Assembly (NCBI GenBank): GCA_920105625.2
Contig: OV050030.1
Span: forward strand, 429,752,240-429,816,239
Origin: Clusia tigrina
Taxonomy: Eukaryota; Arthropoda; Insecta; Diptera; Clusiidae
Direction: 5' to 3'
Length of the DNA stretch: 64,000 nucleotides
How positions within the stretch are numbered: position 1 is the first letter of the stretch; each line of letters starts with the position of its first letter. Under the pieces are notes generated by a model, which searched no databases, was not told where the DNA came from, and was given only the letters and a program-made list of their open reading frames with translations. This document shows, piece by piece, positions 47,623-59,059 of this stretch. A program made the translations under genes and the position numbers.

Positions 47623-48751
47623 TCGATATCAATACCAAAAAGTCATTAGGGAGCGCTCGACATCGACATCCCACGCTTAAACAAGTAAAGAAGATCATCA
47701 GCCAGTGCCGAAATTTCATCCATGAACATTGTGACCGACGCGCCTAGAAATCTGTCTTTTTAACAATTTTATTTATTTTGGTGATTTTATTAACAAACAA
47801 ATCCACTGTAACTATAGAACAATTTCGAACTTTAATTTTTGTTTATTGCTTCCTTTAGTGCGCTGATGAGCGTAGCAAATATGTTGTGAAGTTTTAACTA
47901 CTCGGGTTCTAGCACACAAATACCACTTCGAGGCATTATTTAATCCATTTAGTTCACATTTACCAATGTTGTGATTACATCGACGAATATGTTCGTCTCA
48001 ACTCCACGCATGCGCACATTTTTAGTTTTCGAATAGTTTTAAATTATTTATTTTGATCAGCTGTGCTTGTAGTACTAAAAAAAATGTGCTTGATGTGCTT
48101 AAACATGTTTTTGCAGCAACAATTTCTTTATTATTTAATTTAGTAGTTTTATTGTTATGAAGATCGCAAGTGAACAGATTTGTAGAGACACCTGGTGAAA
48201 TTGTAAAGCCAATGTGAGCAAAGCTTCTTTTAATGCAATTCCAATTCGTCAGTTATACACTCTATAAATCAAATATTATATTTTAAAATTGCTGCATTAG
48301 AAACAACACACACGTGGGTCAATAATTCTGAGTCATAGGTCTGGAACCCTCCTACGCGTTGCTGATAATGTTGCTGAAAAATATACCAATATTATAGAAT
48401 TATCAAACAAATATCATAGTTACAAAAGTTGAATTTATACTACCGACTCCTCCATGCCTCCTACCCCAGTATATGATATTATGTATACAACTTATATACT
48501 AGAATGTTACCACACTCTACTACTCTATACCAATTATATTATGTTTATAATTTACTTATTGAGAGTATACAATTTAAATAAAGTGAACTACATGACAACA
48601 AACAAAATCAACAATTAAATAAGCGAAAACAAAATTCAGGGGCTACTACGGGGAATAGAGAAGGGTATGCTGGAGAACCGCCGCGAGAATTGTGAAAGGA
48701 AAGTTACACATTTTAAACTTCTTTGCGTATTTTATGAATCTCAGAAGCCTG
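47623..48751. other. PFK 3' untranslated region and downstream DNA
   Basis: AT-rich sequence expected to carry the PFK 3' end, with AATAAA sites near 48578. No other gene seen. Confidence 0.4.
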
Positions 48752-49288
48752 TCCAGGGATAAGGAATGTACATTGTCCCGGGATAAGGAATGTATATTGC
48801 CAAGGATAAGGAACGGGCATTGTCCAAGGATAGGGAATGTACAATATCCACGGTTAAGGAATGTAGAATATCCAGGGATAAGGAATGTACAATATTCAGG
48901 GATAAGGAATGTACAATATACAGGGATAAGGAATGTACATTGTCCAGGAATAAGGAATGTACATTGTTCAAGGATAATGAATGTGCATTGTCCAGGGTTA
49001 AGGAATGTACAATATCCAGGGACAAGGAATGTACATTGTGCAAGGATAAGGAAAGCGCATTGTCCAAGGATAGAGAATGTGCATTGTCCAGGGTTAAGGA
49101 ATGTAAATTGTCCAGGGATAGGGAATGTGCATTGTCCAGGGTTAGGGAATGTGCATTGTCCAGGGTTAAGGAGTGTACAATGTCCAGGGATAAGGAATGT
49201 GCATTGTCCAGGGATAAGGAATGTACATTGTCCAGGGATAAAGAATGTACATTGTTCAAGGATAGGGAATGTACAATATCTGAATGTT
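48752..49288. repeat. Minisatellite, 24-bp unit, about 22 copies
   Basis: The unit is GGATAAGGAATGTACATTGT plus CCAG, with variants such as GTGCATTG, ACAATATCCA and AAGGATAAGG. Because 24 is a multiple of three, frames stay open on both strands (about 200 codons of an 8-residue repeat such as SRDKECTL). These frames follow from repeat arithmetic and I do not regard them as genes. Confidence 0.9.
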
Positions 49289-49437
49289 GATCTGTATTGA
49301 AATACATGTAGAACTTCTGCGCAATCTACATGAATTCCAGCCAGAGTTGCAGCTCATTAACGAAGGTCCACCACACCGAGCCCTTTTTTGAATTGGACAT
49401 ACTTCCACGGCCCACCGCAATCGCTGAGAATCGCTTT
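49288..49437. repeat. Dispersed copy of the 53-56 kb repeat module
   Basis: About 150 bases match 53137-53285, 53980-54128 and 55617-55765 with a few differences. The plus-strand reading in all copies includes SSLTKVHH, then AEPFFE or TEPFFE and LDILPRPTA or WDILPRPTA. This copy directly abuts the end of the 24-bp minisatellite. Confidence 0.85.
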
Positions 49438-49477
49438 TCTATTTGGAGTGGATTAAAAAAAAACCGCGTGCACAAAA

Positions 49478-49783
49478 ATGTCCACCCTTGCCGTAGCTGG
49501 TTCCAGATATCCGGAAACCGTTAAATTTTACTTGAATAGATGCAAACTAAACAACATAAAGATGATAGTCAAAAGGTCGCAGTTGCAGGAACAAAATAAA
49601 AACATCAAACGGAAAATGTCTCCAGAGACCAAACATCAAAGAAGTAGACTGAAAGTTTCTATTTTAGAAGAGCTTATGACCGGTGATGCAGTAATCCCGC
49701 ATGTGGGCTCTACATCGCCAAGCTATATTTTATTCCCAATTAAAAACATTCATATTTTGTATTCACGCGCGAAGCTAACATGA
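49478..49783 (+). other. 101-codon open frame, unrecognised
   Basis: Starts MSTLAVAGSRYPETVK. It is basic and coding-like in its first two-thirds (NKNIKRKMSPETKHQR, then LEELMTGDA) and loses this character near the end, as if an exon ended near 49690. No family recognised. It could be an exon of a decayed gene linked to the repeat module just upstream. Confidence 0.35.
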
Positions 49784-50044
49784 ATACTCGCTTTTGATAT
49801 ACTGCTCGATGTGCAACTGTGACCATTGTTGTAGCAACACCTCTCTTAGGATCTCCACAGCGTGATTCCCTTTTATCTACGACTCGGTTTTATGAAATAT
49901 AACTATATAAATTTTCACTTTGGTTTTTAATATTATGTACTTTATTCAAATTGGCTACCATTAACAATTTCCAAAAGAAAATAAATATTTGTAATTGACA
50001 CAACTTTTGCTTTATAAAAATTAGTATGTAATGTATTTTCAGTT

Positions 50045-50560
50045 ACGGTGGTACATATTTTCACGAATCACGGGCGAAATGAGACATTGATTTGCCATGG
50101 TCAACATTTCTTTGCGGACTATTCGCACCTCCTTCTTTAAACTCAGCAAATTAGCGATTGCAGATCTTCCAGTGCATCAAAATCCTGATCTTCCATGCAC
50201 TCCGCAGTATACCAAACAGATGCGCTCTGTGTCTGAGCATAGTACTGTTGCTCTTCTGGACTCAGAGTAAGAGGGGGTGTATCGGAATCAAATGGCAATG
50301 ATGGTGCAGAGCATCGTGATGGTATTTTGCTGATCACGCTTTTAATGTTATTTGAGGTCTCTCAGGAAAATAACTGTTGTTTCTGTTCCTCATATTGGCA
50401 ATTAGTTCATCGACTTTAAGAGGTGACATGCGCCTCGAAAGATCCCAGCGATTGTCAACAGTTTTCGTGATCGCATATCGGTGCCCTACGGCAGGTAATC
50501 CGAAGAAAAAATCTGATGCAGCAGTTCGATTGCCGTGTCATGTTGAAATTTGTTGTCCTA
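50045..50560 (-). pseudogene. Broken minus-strand coding sequence, family unknown
   Basis: Consecutive minus-strand segments in different frames read like one protein: GLPAVGHRYAITKTVDNRW and SRRMSPLKVDELIANMR (about 50480-50350), SVISKIPSRCSAPSLPF and LSPEEQQYYAQTQSASVWY (50340-50145), then LLSLKKEVRIVRKEMLTM and ISPVIRENMYHRN ending at a stop near 50045. At least two frameshifts separate them, and a TGA lies upstream of the first. The codon pattern is clearly coding-like. I do not recognise the family. Either a pseudogene or a transposon-encoded protein; sequencing error is less likely given several lesions. Confidence 0.6.
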
Positions 50561-50707
50561 ACTCTTGGAAAGGAGTGCGAGATTAGATATGAGAAATGCC
50601 CGCCTTTATAAACAGTTCATACGGGACAACGAGGCGCTCTATACCATTTGTCCGTACAATTTGAGCATTACAATGAGCTCCAACAATAAGATTAACCACA
50701 TAGTTTT

Positions 50708-50878
50708 GTCGACTATATTCGGGATCATCTCTTACCTAGGATTTTCGGGCCAGCTGAACTCGGAATTGAGCAAAATATATGTGAATACGATATGATAATA
50801 TTCACATATATTTTGGTCTATCCCGAAATCAGCTGGGCCGGAAATGCTAGACATGAGATGATGTCGATTATAGTCGAC
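50708..50878. repeat. Long gap-free inverted repeat (hairpin), 79-nt arms and 13-nt loop
   Basis: Arms 50708-50786 and 50800-50878 are complementary over 79 positions with about 14 mismatches and no gaps. They begin GTCGACTATA and end CAAAATATATGTGAAT at the loop side. Several mismatches would be G-U pairs in RNA. Confidence 0.9.
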
Positions 50879-52230
50879 GACAATTACGAAATTCATTATT
50901 AATTGTTTTTGACATTTGATAATATGATTGTTCGTGGTTTTTGCTTGTTTATATTACAAATATAAAAATTAAAACGCCGCTTCAAAATTAAAACAGCCAG
51001 CAGTGATGGAATTAAAAAAAATATCTTAATATTAACCTATTGCATTTATTCAATGTCTGATTCATAGAATTGTGATATTAAATTAGGCAAAGAATATATT
51101 CACTAATTCATATAATTAGAATATAAACATTTGTTGTACTAGGCTAACGTCTATTACGTGTAACCCACGGACTAGAATGTGGTACTACGACAAATTTGCC
51201 GTTGACTTTAATTAGTTTGTATAATTATAATAACAAGTAAACAATTATAAGCATCACAGCATACTTGACCGGCCGGTGCACCAATCACTTGTAATATGTA
51301 ATTCGAAATATATGTGTAATGCGTAAATTATTGACAATAATACAAATATATAAATTAATCAAATAAATTTTAATGTAATTATCACCAAACTAAAATTCTG
51401 TACAGCGCCTACGCGTGGATTTTACAGTAATAGACGAAGAGAACATGTTAGTTGTATGTACGTGAACAAAAAAATCAGATATCCTATAAATATTATAATA
51501 TAAAAGTAAATATTACAAGTTTCATATTTGCATTCGTTTAAAATTCTCGCCTTTCGGAAAATAAACGATTTTCGTTTATATTAGGTAGTCATGCTGTATA
51601 TTGTAAATTGTTTACCAACCCTGCCTTTATAGTATTACAACTATTGTCATTTGCAGCGAAAAATGACGTTTCCATTCGGCACGCATACAGTTGGCTTTTT
51701 TTAATGCATGAGATTATAATTTGATTTCCATACACATGTTAATAAATAATAAGATAACATATCATTTTAATATAATAATATAAATATAACTATCACAGCT
51801 TATAGATTGACATTCGTTATAATTCAAAGCTTACGCAAAATATACGTTCTCTGTTTATCACGTACAATTAAAATATAATAAACTATAAATACTACTACCG
51901 GTTTCAGATTGGAATGCTTTAAAATTCATGGTTTTTGCAAAATCTACGATATTTGTTTATATTAGGTTTGCAATGGTAGAAATTGTATTATTTAGCATAC
52001 CTATTTTAATATATTTGACACTATTGCCAAAAGCGGCGAAAAAGACGTGTTTATTCAAATCCACTTTGGGCGAATTTAATACCAGAGAACACAGAGAAGA
52101 AATTTTTTTTAAACGTCAGAAAATTTAACGTTTAAATGTCCCGTCACTATGGTCTCTGACATTAGCTCTAGTTTGGCGCGAAATATACCATAATCTACCT
52201 TGATGCAACGACACAGGTGGTGCAGAGAAG
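50879..52230. other. AT-rich DNA with diverged dispersed repeats
   Basis: Three or more diverged copies of a block containing GCAAAATMTACGWTMTTTGTTTATATTAGGT-like sequence (near 51560, 51830 and 51940, and again near 56900) lie here. Near 52083 begins a segment shared with 52768 and 55250 (CTATGGTCTCTGACATTAGC). No intact gene. Confidence 0.55.
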
Positions 52231-52492
52231 TGACGTTTCCTAGCCTATTCGTTTTGTTGTTCTCTTTCAGTCTCGGTTCTGTCAATTTATGAAAAACGGT
52301 GCCTCCTAAAAATTTGCCACGCTTTATTTAAATTAGCGAAACATAAAATTTTGCTGTTGTTTATGAATAAAATTTGCTGTTATAAATATAATTTGAAGAA
52401 AAAATAAATAGTGGGTCTTTTGCAATATTTTTTCCCACTTCAAAAAAGCCTTTTGGTTGTTATTCATTTTATTAAGCTGGTGGATAAAAAGA

Positions 52493-52571
<79 letters not shown>

Positions 52572-54720
52572 TTCTGGAATTACTATTACGCTGGGCAAAT
52601 TGTTAATTTATATATATTTATTTATTTAGGTATTTTTGGTTTTCCCTCTCGCTACATAATAAACTAAAATGAAAATTTATGAGAATAATAAAATCAGTTC
52701 ATGAAATTAAAAAATATCTCAGCCGTTATAAAACTAAAATTTCAGCCGTCAAAGAAATTTTTAATACCAGAGAACGCAGAGAAGACATTTTTTTTAAACG
52801 CCAGAATATTTGACGTTTAAACGGCCGTCACTATGGTCTCTGACATTAGCACTAGTTTGTTTGTGTTTGGTTATAACTGACAATTGGACTGTCGTGTAAA
52901 AATTTTTTATATAAAATTTTAAATTAGTCAAGTATTTATCGATAAAGTATACAATGCCGCCTAACCTTAAGGCAAAGACTACGTCTGCCGCAACTAAAGT
53001 AAGTGACATAATTTTTTCAAGTACATTCTTGATTTATAAAGCCTGTGATTTCGATAGCGTGCGAAATTTGCTGCTGCCTTACCCATATCTGATGAATTGG
53101 ATTTCAACTTATCTGTGTACTATATAGAGCATACACGCAGTTGATCTGTATTGAAATACATGTAGAACTTCTGCGCAATCTACATGAATTCCAGCCAGTA
53201 TTGCAGCTCATTAACGAAGGTCCACCACGCCGAGCCATTTTTTGAATGGGACATACTTCCACGGCCCACCGCAAACGCTGAGACATCACAAGTGATGTGA
53301 AAAATATGAGCGATATGCGCCGCGCACTCGATTAAAAATTGTTGTGATTGATGAGCGTAATGTTTTATGTAAATTTTTTTAACTTTGTTTTTTAATTGAA
53401 TTTTAAATCATACCGAATTCTATCTATAATACTAATTCAAATAGTAAAATACAAAAATAAATATTTGCTAATAACTGTATTTTTAGCAAGTGAACGAGGT
53501 TGCGTTTCTTTTACACAATTCCTTGTACATAGGAACATAATTTCGTGTAAGGTTGAGATACTTCTGCGCAATTAACTGCGGTTACGGAGAAATCAACATA
53601 GTATAAAAATATGAGTTGAACTGGACTACGGTATATTGCACATAACCTAATTTATTTATATGTTTAGTTGTAGACCGATTCGCCGCATTATGATGCTCTG
53701 CGTGTACTTGTGTAATTCCAACTTAAGGGTGCGTACAGACTGTAATTGGATAGTCAATGGTTCGATTAAAAGGCGATTCTGTGGTAATTTATACAAAATA
53801 GTCGGCAGCACGAAACAACTTTGCGAGCGACTGTTGGAAAGGTATTAATTGGGTAAGCCTTCTGTACATTCTTGATTTATAAAGCCTGTGATTTCGATAG
53901 CGTGCGAAATTTGCTGCTGCCTTACCCATATCTGATGAATTGGATTTCAACTTATCTGTGTACTATATAGAGCATACACGCAGTTGATCTGTATTGAAAT
54001 ACATGTAGAACTTCTGCGCAATCTACATGAATTCCAGCCAGTATTGCAGCTCATTAACGAAGGTCCACCACGCCGAGCCATTTTTTGAATGGGACATACT
54101 TCCACGGCCCACCGCAAACGCTGAGACATCACAAGTGATGTGAAAAATATGAGCGATATGCGCCGCGCACTCGATTAAAAATTGTTGTGATTGATGAGCG
54201 TAATGTTTTATGTAAATTTTTTTAACTTTGTTTTTTAATTGAATTTTAAATCATACCGAATTCTATCTATAATACTAATTCAAATAGTAAAATACAAAAA
54301 TAAATATTTGCTAATAACTGTATTTTTAGCAAGTGAACGAGGTTGCGTTTCTTTTACACAATTCCTTGTACATAGGAACATAATTTCGTGTAAGGTTGAG
54401 ATACTTCTGCGCAATTAACTGCGGTTACGGAGAAATCAACATAGTATAAAAATATGAGTTGAACTGGACTACGGTATATTGCACATAACCTAATTTATTT
54501 ATATGTTTAGTTGTAGACCGATTCGCCGCATTATGATGCTCTGCGTGTACTTGTGTAATTCCAACTTAAGGGTGCGTACAGACTGTAATTGGATAGTCAA
54601 TGGTTCGATTAAAAGGCGATTCTGTGGTAATTTATACAAAATAGTCGGCAGCACGAAACAACTTTGCGAGCGACTGTTGGAAAGGTATTAATTGGGTAAG
54701 CCTTTTCAGAGAACTCCTTA
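52231..54720. repeat. Tandem duplication unit 1, with inner 843-bp duplication
   Basis: The segment 52231-53019 reappears at 54769-55499 and 53020-53862 at 55501-56340, an offset of 2480 bp. Inside unit 1 the 843-bp block 53020-53862 is repeated almost identically at 53863-54705. Unit 1 carries a small first exon, 52954-52998 (MPPNLKAKTTSAATK), ending at a GTAAGT donor. Each 843-bp block carries exon-like coding scraps such as KFAAALPISDELDFN, VELLRNLHEFQPVLQLINEG and WDILPRPTANAE in mutually shifted frames, plus an open frame starting MFSCRPIRRIMMLCVYLC (53660-53848 and 54503-54691). Confidence 0.88.
52499..52570. repeat. (TA)n microsatellite
   Basis: A TA tract within duplication unit 1. 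A shorter one lies at the matching place in unit 2. Confidence 0.9.
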
Positions 54721-54768
54721 ACTATCAGCTGAAAAGCTGATTTGACGTATTGAATTATAAACATTTTC

Positions 54769-55005
54769 CATTGACGTTTCCTAGCCTATTCGTTTTGTTG
54801 TTCTCTGTCGGTCTCGGTTCTGTCAATTTATGAAAACCGGTGCCGCCTAAAAATTTGCCACGTTTTGTTGAAATTAGCAAAACATAAAATTTTACTGTTG
54901 TCTATGAATAAAATATGCTGTTATAAATATAATTTGAACAAATAATAAATAGTGGGTCTATTGCAACATTTTTCCCACTTCAAAAAAGTCTTTTGGTTGT
55001 TATTC

Positions 55006-55063
<58 letters not shown>

Positions 55064-56340
55064 TATTACGCTGGGTAAATTGTTAATTTATATATATTTA
55101 TTTATTTAGGTATTTTTGGTTTTCCCTCTCGCTACATAATAAACTAAAATGAAAATTTATGAGAATAATAAAATCAGTTAATGAAATTAAAAAATATCTC
55201 AGCCGTTATAAAACTAAAATTTCAGCCGTCAAAAATATGTTTAATACCAGAGAAAAGAGAGAAGCCATTTTTTTTAAACGCCAGAATATTTGACGTTAAA
55301 TCTCCCGTCACTATGGTCTCTGACATTAGCTCTAGTTTGTTTGTGTTTGGTTGTAAATGACTATTGGACTGTCGTGTAAAAATTTTTTATATACAATTTT
55401 AAATTAGTCAAGTATTTATCGATAAAGTATACAATGCTGCCTAACCTTAAGGCAAATACTACGTCTGCCGCAACTAAAGTAAGTGACATAATTTTTTCAA
55501 GTATATTCTTGATTTATAAAGCCTGTGATTTCGATAGCGGGCGAAATTTGCTGCTGCCTTACCCATATCTGATGAATTGGATTGCAACTTAACTGTGTAC
55601 TATATAGAGCATACACGCAGTTGATCTGTATTGAAATACATGTAGAACTTCTGCGCAATCTACATGAATTCCAGCCAGTATTGCAGCTCATTAACGAAGG
55701 TCCACCACGCCGAGCCATTTTTTGAATGGGACATACTTCCACGGGCCACCGCAAACGCTGAGACATCACAAGTGATGTGAAAAATATGAGCGATATGCGC
55801 CGCGCACTCGATTAAAAATTGTTTTGATTGATGAGCGTAAATGTTTTATGTAAATTTTTAAAATTTTTTTTTTAATTGAATTTTAAATCATACCGAATTC
55901 TATCTATAATACTAATTCAAATAGTAAAATACAAAAATAAATATTTGCTAATGACTGTATTTTTAGCAAGTGAACGAGGTTGCGTTCCTTTTACACAATT
56001 GCTTATATATAGGAACATAATTTCGTGTAAGTTTGAAATATTTCTGCGCAATTAACTGCGGTTACGGAGAAATCAACATCGAGTAAAAATACGAGTTGAA
56101 TTGGACTACGTTATATTGCACATAACCTAATTTATTTATATGTTTAGTTGTAGGACGATTCATCGCATTATGATGCTATGCGTGTACTTATGTAATTCCA
56201 ACTTAAAGGTACGTACAGATTATAATTGTATAGTCAATGGTTCGATTAAAAGGCGATTTTGTCGTAATTTATACAAAATAGTCGGCAGCACGAAACAACT
56301 GTTGGCAAAGTATTCATTGGGTAAGCCTTTTCCGAGAATT
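54769..56340. repeat. Tandem duplication unit 2
   Basis: A diverged copy of unit 1 with a single inner block (55501-56340). The small first exon is kept at 55434-55478 with its GTAAGT donor. One residue changes (Pro to Leu after the Met), and another Lys becomes Asn. Unit 2 differs from unit 1 far more than the two inner blocks of unit 1 differ from each other, so it is the older copy. Confidence 0.88.
55009..55062. repeat. (TA)n microsatellite
   Basis: A TA tract within duplication unit 2 that matches the one at 52499. Confidence 0.9.
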
Positions 56341-58260
56341 TCTTAACTATTAGCTGAAATGCTGATTTGCGTATTGAATTATAAACATTTTCCAATAGGC
56401 TGGCGATATTCATGCGTGTTAATGAAAACTTCAATCGTTGCATAGGCATAAACAAGTTTGTGGTCTATTTCATTACAGTTAACCATTTACGAATCTTAAA
56501 CGTAGATTCATTAATTTTAATAATAGATAACTAATATTGTTTATATAGACTACAAACATTTTTATACTTAGCATTCAAGCAGCGGCGGTAATTTGCAACT
56601 TAATATATACTATCAACTATTGAGTTTTTAATATAATTTATGTATTTTACATTTACGCGCTAAAATATTTAAGGTTATAATGTACGGGTATTAATGGTTC
56701 GTTTGAGATGTGTTGTCTGTTGGTTTGTTATAATATGTAAAACGCGTACACATAGAATTTTCAAACAAATAATCTACAGAATATAAGAGTTAAAATGTAA
56801 ATAAATAATAAGACAAGATATCTTTTAAATATAGTAATAGAAATTTAAGAATTACAGCTGATTGGTTGACATTAGTTCAAATTCACACCATGAGCAAAAT
56901 ATACGATCTCTGTTCATATAAGGTAGCAATGGTATAAATTGTACATTTTGACAACCCTGTTTTTAAAATTTTGCGCTAGTGTCACTTGTTGAAAAAATGA
57001 TCGTGCTCATTTTGAAGCATATTGTTGTCCCTTTTAAATGCTTGCGATTGCAATGTGCGTAACGAATAGTACTTAGCGCTCGTGTAATAGAAATGTCTAG
57101 TGAAACTCGCGCGTAAACAAATGAATTCACGTAAATTTTAAAATAAAATTACTGATTGTGATGTGAGGAAATAAGGAAGAAAACCATTGTATAAATAGGT
57201 CGAAACTCGCGCGTAAAGAAATGAATACATTAAAATAAAATTATTGATTGTGTTGGAGGAAAGAGCGGGAGAAAACAATGTATAAATAGTTCAATGAGAA
57301 ATAAATTAGAAGCTCATATAAAAAAAAAACAATTGATTTTTTGATTATGCTGAAATCGTGGTTTTGGCCGCCGCTGGAATTATTATAACAGCCGCGGCAA
57401 CTTCATGGAAAGCAATTGTTATTTTGCTTTAAATTGCCTTCGGTAAGTTGTATCGTGTTTAACAACCATTATATATTAAAATGTAGTAATTACATTTACC
57501 GGGAGAAATATTTATGGTTTAAAATGTGTTGAATTTTTTTGTATTGTGTAATGTTGATTTGCTATAAATTTTTTATTTGAACATGGCTCTAGTGTATATT
57601 TTAAACATTATTTAGTAACTTTATCTGAAATGAAAAATAAGAAATTTTTTTGCCAATTATCTGATTTTATACGAACATTATTTACTTACTCGCTTGAATG
57701 TGTAACTTTAATTAAAAAATATCAATTTCTTTTCCTATAGCCCATTGCTTTTGACTGGCGAAATTGTGTTGGCTTTAGCCCAATTGAAGTTCCCGAAACA
57801 AAAGGTGCGTACTTTATAATAGTATTGTAAAATATTTACTTAACTTTAAATATTGTCTATTTCATTTATACGTAGTTGTATAAAGCTGCTATGTCTAATA
57901 TGGACGCTGGTTAATAAGTACGGAAGAGCAGTTAATGGTCACTGAAATCATTGCTGTAAAAGGAGTTCTGGGGAGAAGAGGCGGTTGCTGCTCAAAAATG
58001 ACGCGGACTTCTATCTACTCCTGTTGCTGCCGCCGAGAAAAATAATTTTTTGATAACATTATAAGAATTATAAATGTACAGGAAAAAATCCTGATTATAT
58101 TATTAGAATAAGCTAACATACAAAAATTAATATAATTAATAATATTTATATACGTTTATATATACTTATATAAAACGTTAACCACCATTAGAACATTTAC
58201 ACTTATATAGACTAATATTCTCTTCTAATATATATTAGTAATTTATTTAAATTTCCTTGT
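56341..58260. other. Unassigned DNA with exon-like islands
   Basis: Mostly AT-rich. Three short islands look exon-like: about 57345-57440 ending at GTAAGT, 57741-57804 between TTTCCTATAG and GTGCGT (reading TGEIVLALAQLKFPKQK), and 57875-57915 after TTATACGTAG (reading LYKAAMSNMDAG, then stop). The last two join in frame. There is no recognised family and no start exon. Confidence 0.35.
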
Positions 58261-58261
58261 G

Positions 58262-58445
58262 TGCCAACAACTAGATGTTAACCAGTAATATCTTAAATAC
58301 TAACAACTAGATGGCGTTCTGTATTAACATATTTACATAACTAGATGGAACTTTTTAATATCGTAATTTCTTAAAACTATATTGTACTAACTACTATTGT
58401 ATACGCACAACTAGATGGTTGACATATATTTATAACTATATAGCG
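58262..58445. repeat. Degenerate repeat with ACAACTAGATG motif
   Basis: The motif AACTAGATG recurs near 58270, 58306, 58340 and 58410, with a decayed version near 58435, at multiples of roughly 34-36 bp. Confidence 0.6.
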
Positions 58446-59059
58446 TAAAATTACGAATGTATGTACAAACTAATTAGTGGCTTCCACTATAAACAGAAAA
58501 TTTGCGCCAAAAAGTTACCAAAAATGTCTAATAAAATAATGGGACTTTTTGGCGCTATTTTGCCCGCCATTTTGATGGCTATTTTACCTGTTTTTTTGGC
58601 CGCCATTCTTCCCCCGCATTTTTTCACTTTTTCTTTCTTTACAATTTGTTTATAATTTTTGTTTTCGTTTTAAATCGTTTTTTTCTCACGCCCCTTACCC
58701 GCCCCTTTCCCATATTTTTCCAACATTTTTCCACCCTATTTTCCTACGATTTTCTTCACCACAGTCCACCATATAATACATGGTACTTTGCAATAACGCT
58801 ACCAGGTGGTTAAAATGGCTTATGAATTTTTTCATTTTGTACACTCCATTTATAATTCTCATTAGCCTTATAGAAGCACCGACTTAATACATTCGTCAGC
58901 GACTAGCAGAAATGTCTTTGGTAGGGGAGGGCTGCCGTTCTACTCTACTAGAGGCCACTTCTCCCTCTATTTTGTGGAGTTTTTTCCGCCTTTTCCTTTT
59001 TCCCGTCTTTTTATCCTGCCTTTTCCTGCCTTTTTATCCTGCCTTTTCCCGCCTTTTTT
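58446..59059. other. Pyrimidine-rich transition DNA
   Basis: Strand-asymmetric sequence rich in T and C on the plus strand, with CCGCC and TTTTCC words that grade into the array starting near 59060. No gene is supported; the open frames follow the composition. Confidence 0.5.

Noticed and set aside
48692..49307. Three overlapping repeat-protein frames of 166-202 codons
   Set aside because: A 24-bp unit keeps any stop-free frame open; nothing favours one frame as coding.
53104..55769. Minus-strand frames starting MMSQRLRWAVEVCPIQ in all repeat blocks
   Set aside because: Their repetition reflects duplication; the plus strand of the same bases reads more like protein, and no minus-strand splice structure fits.
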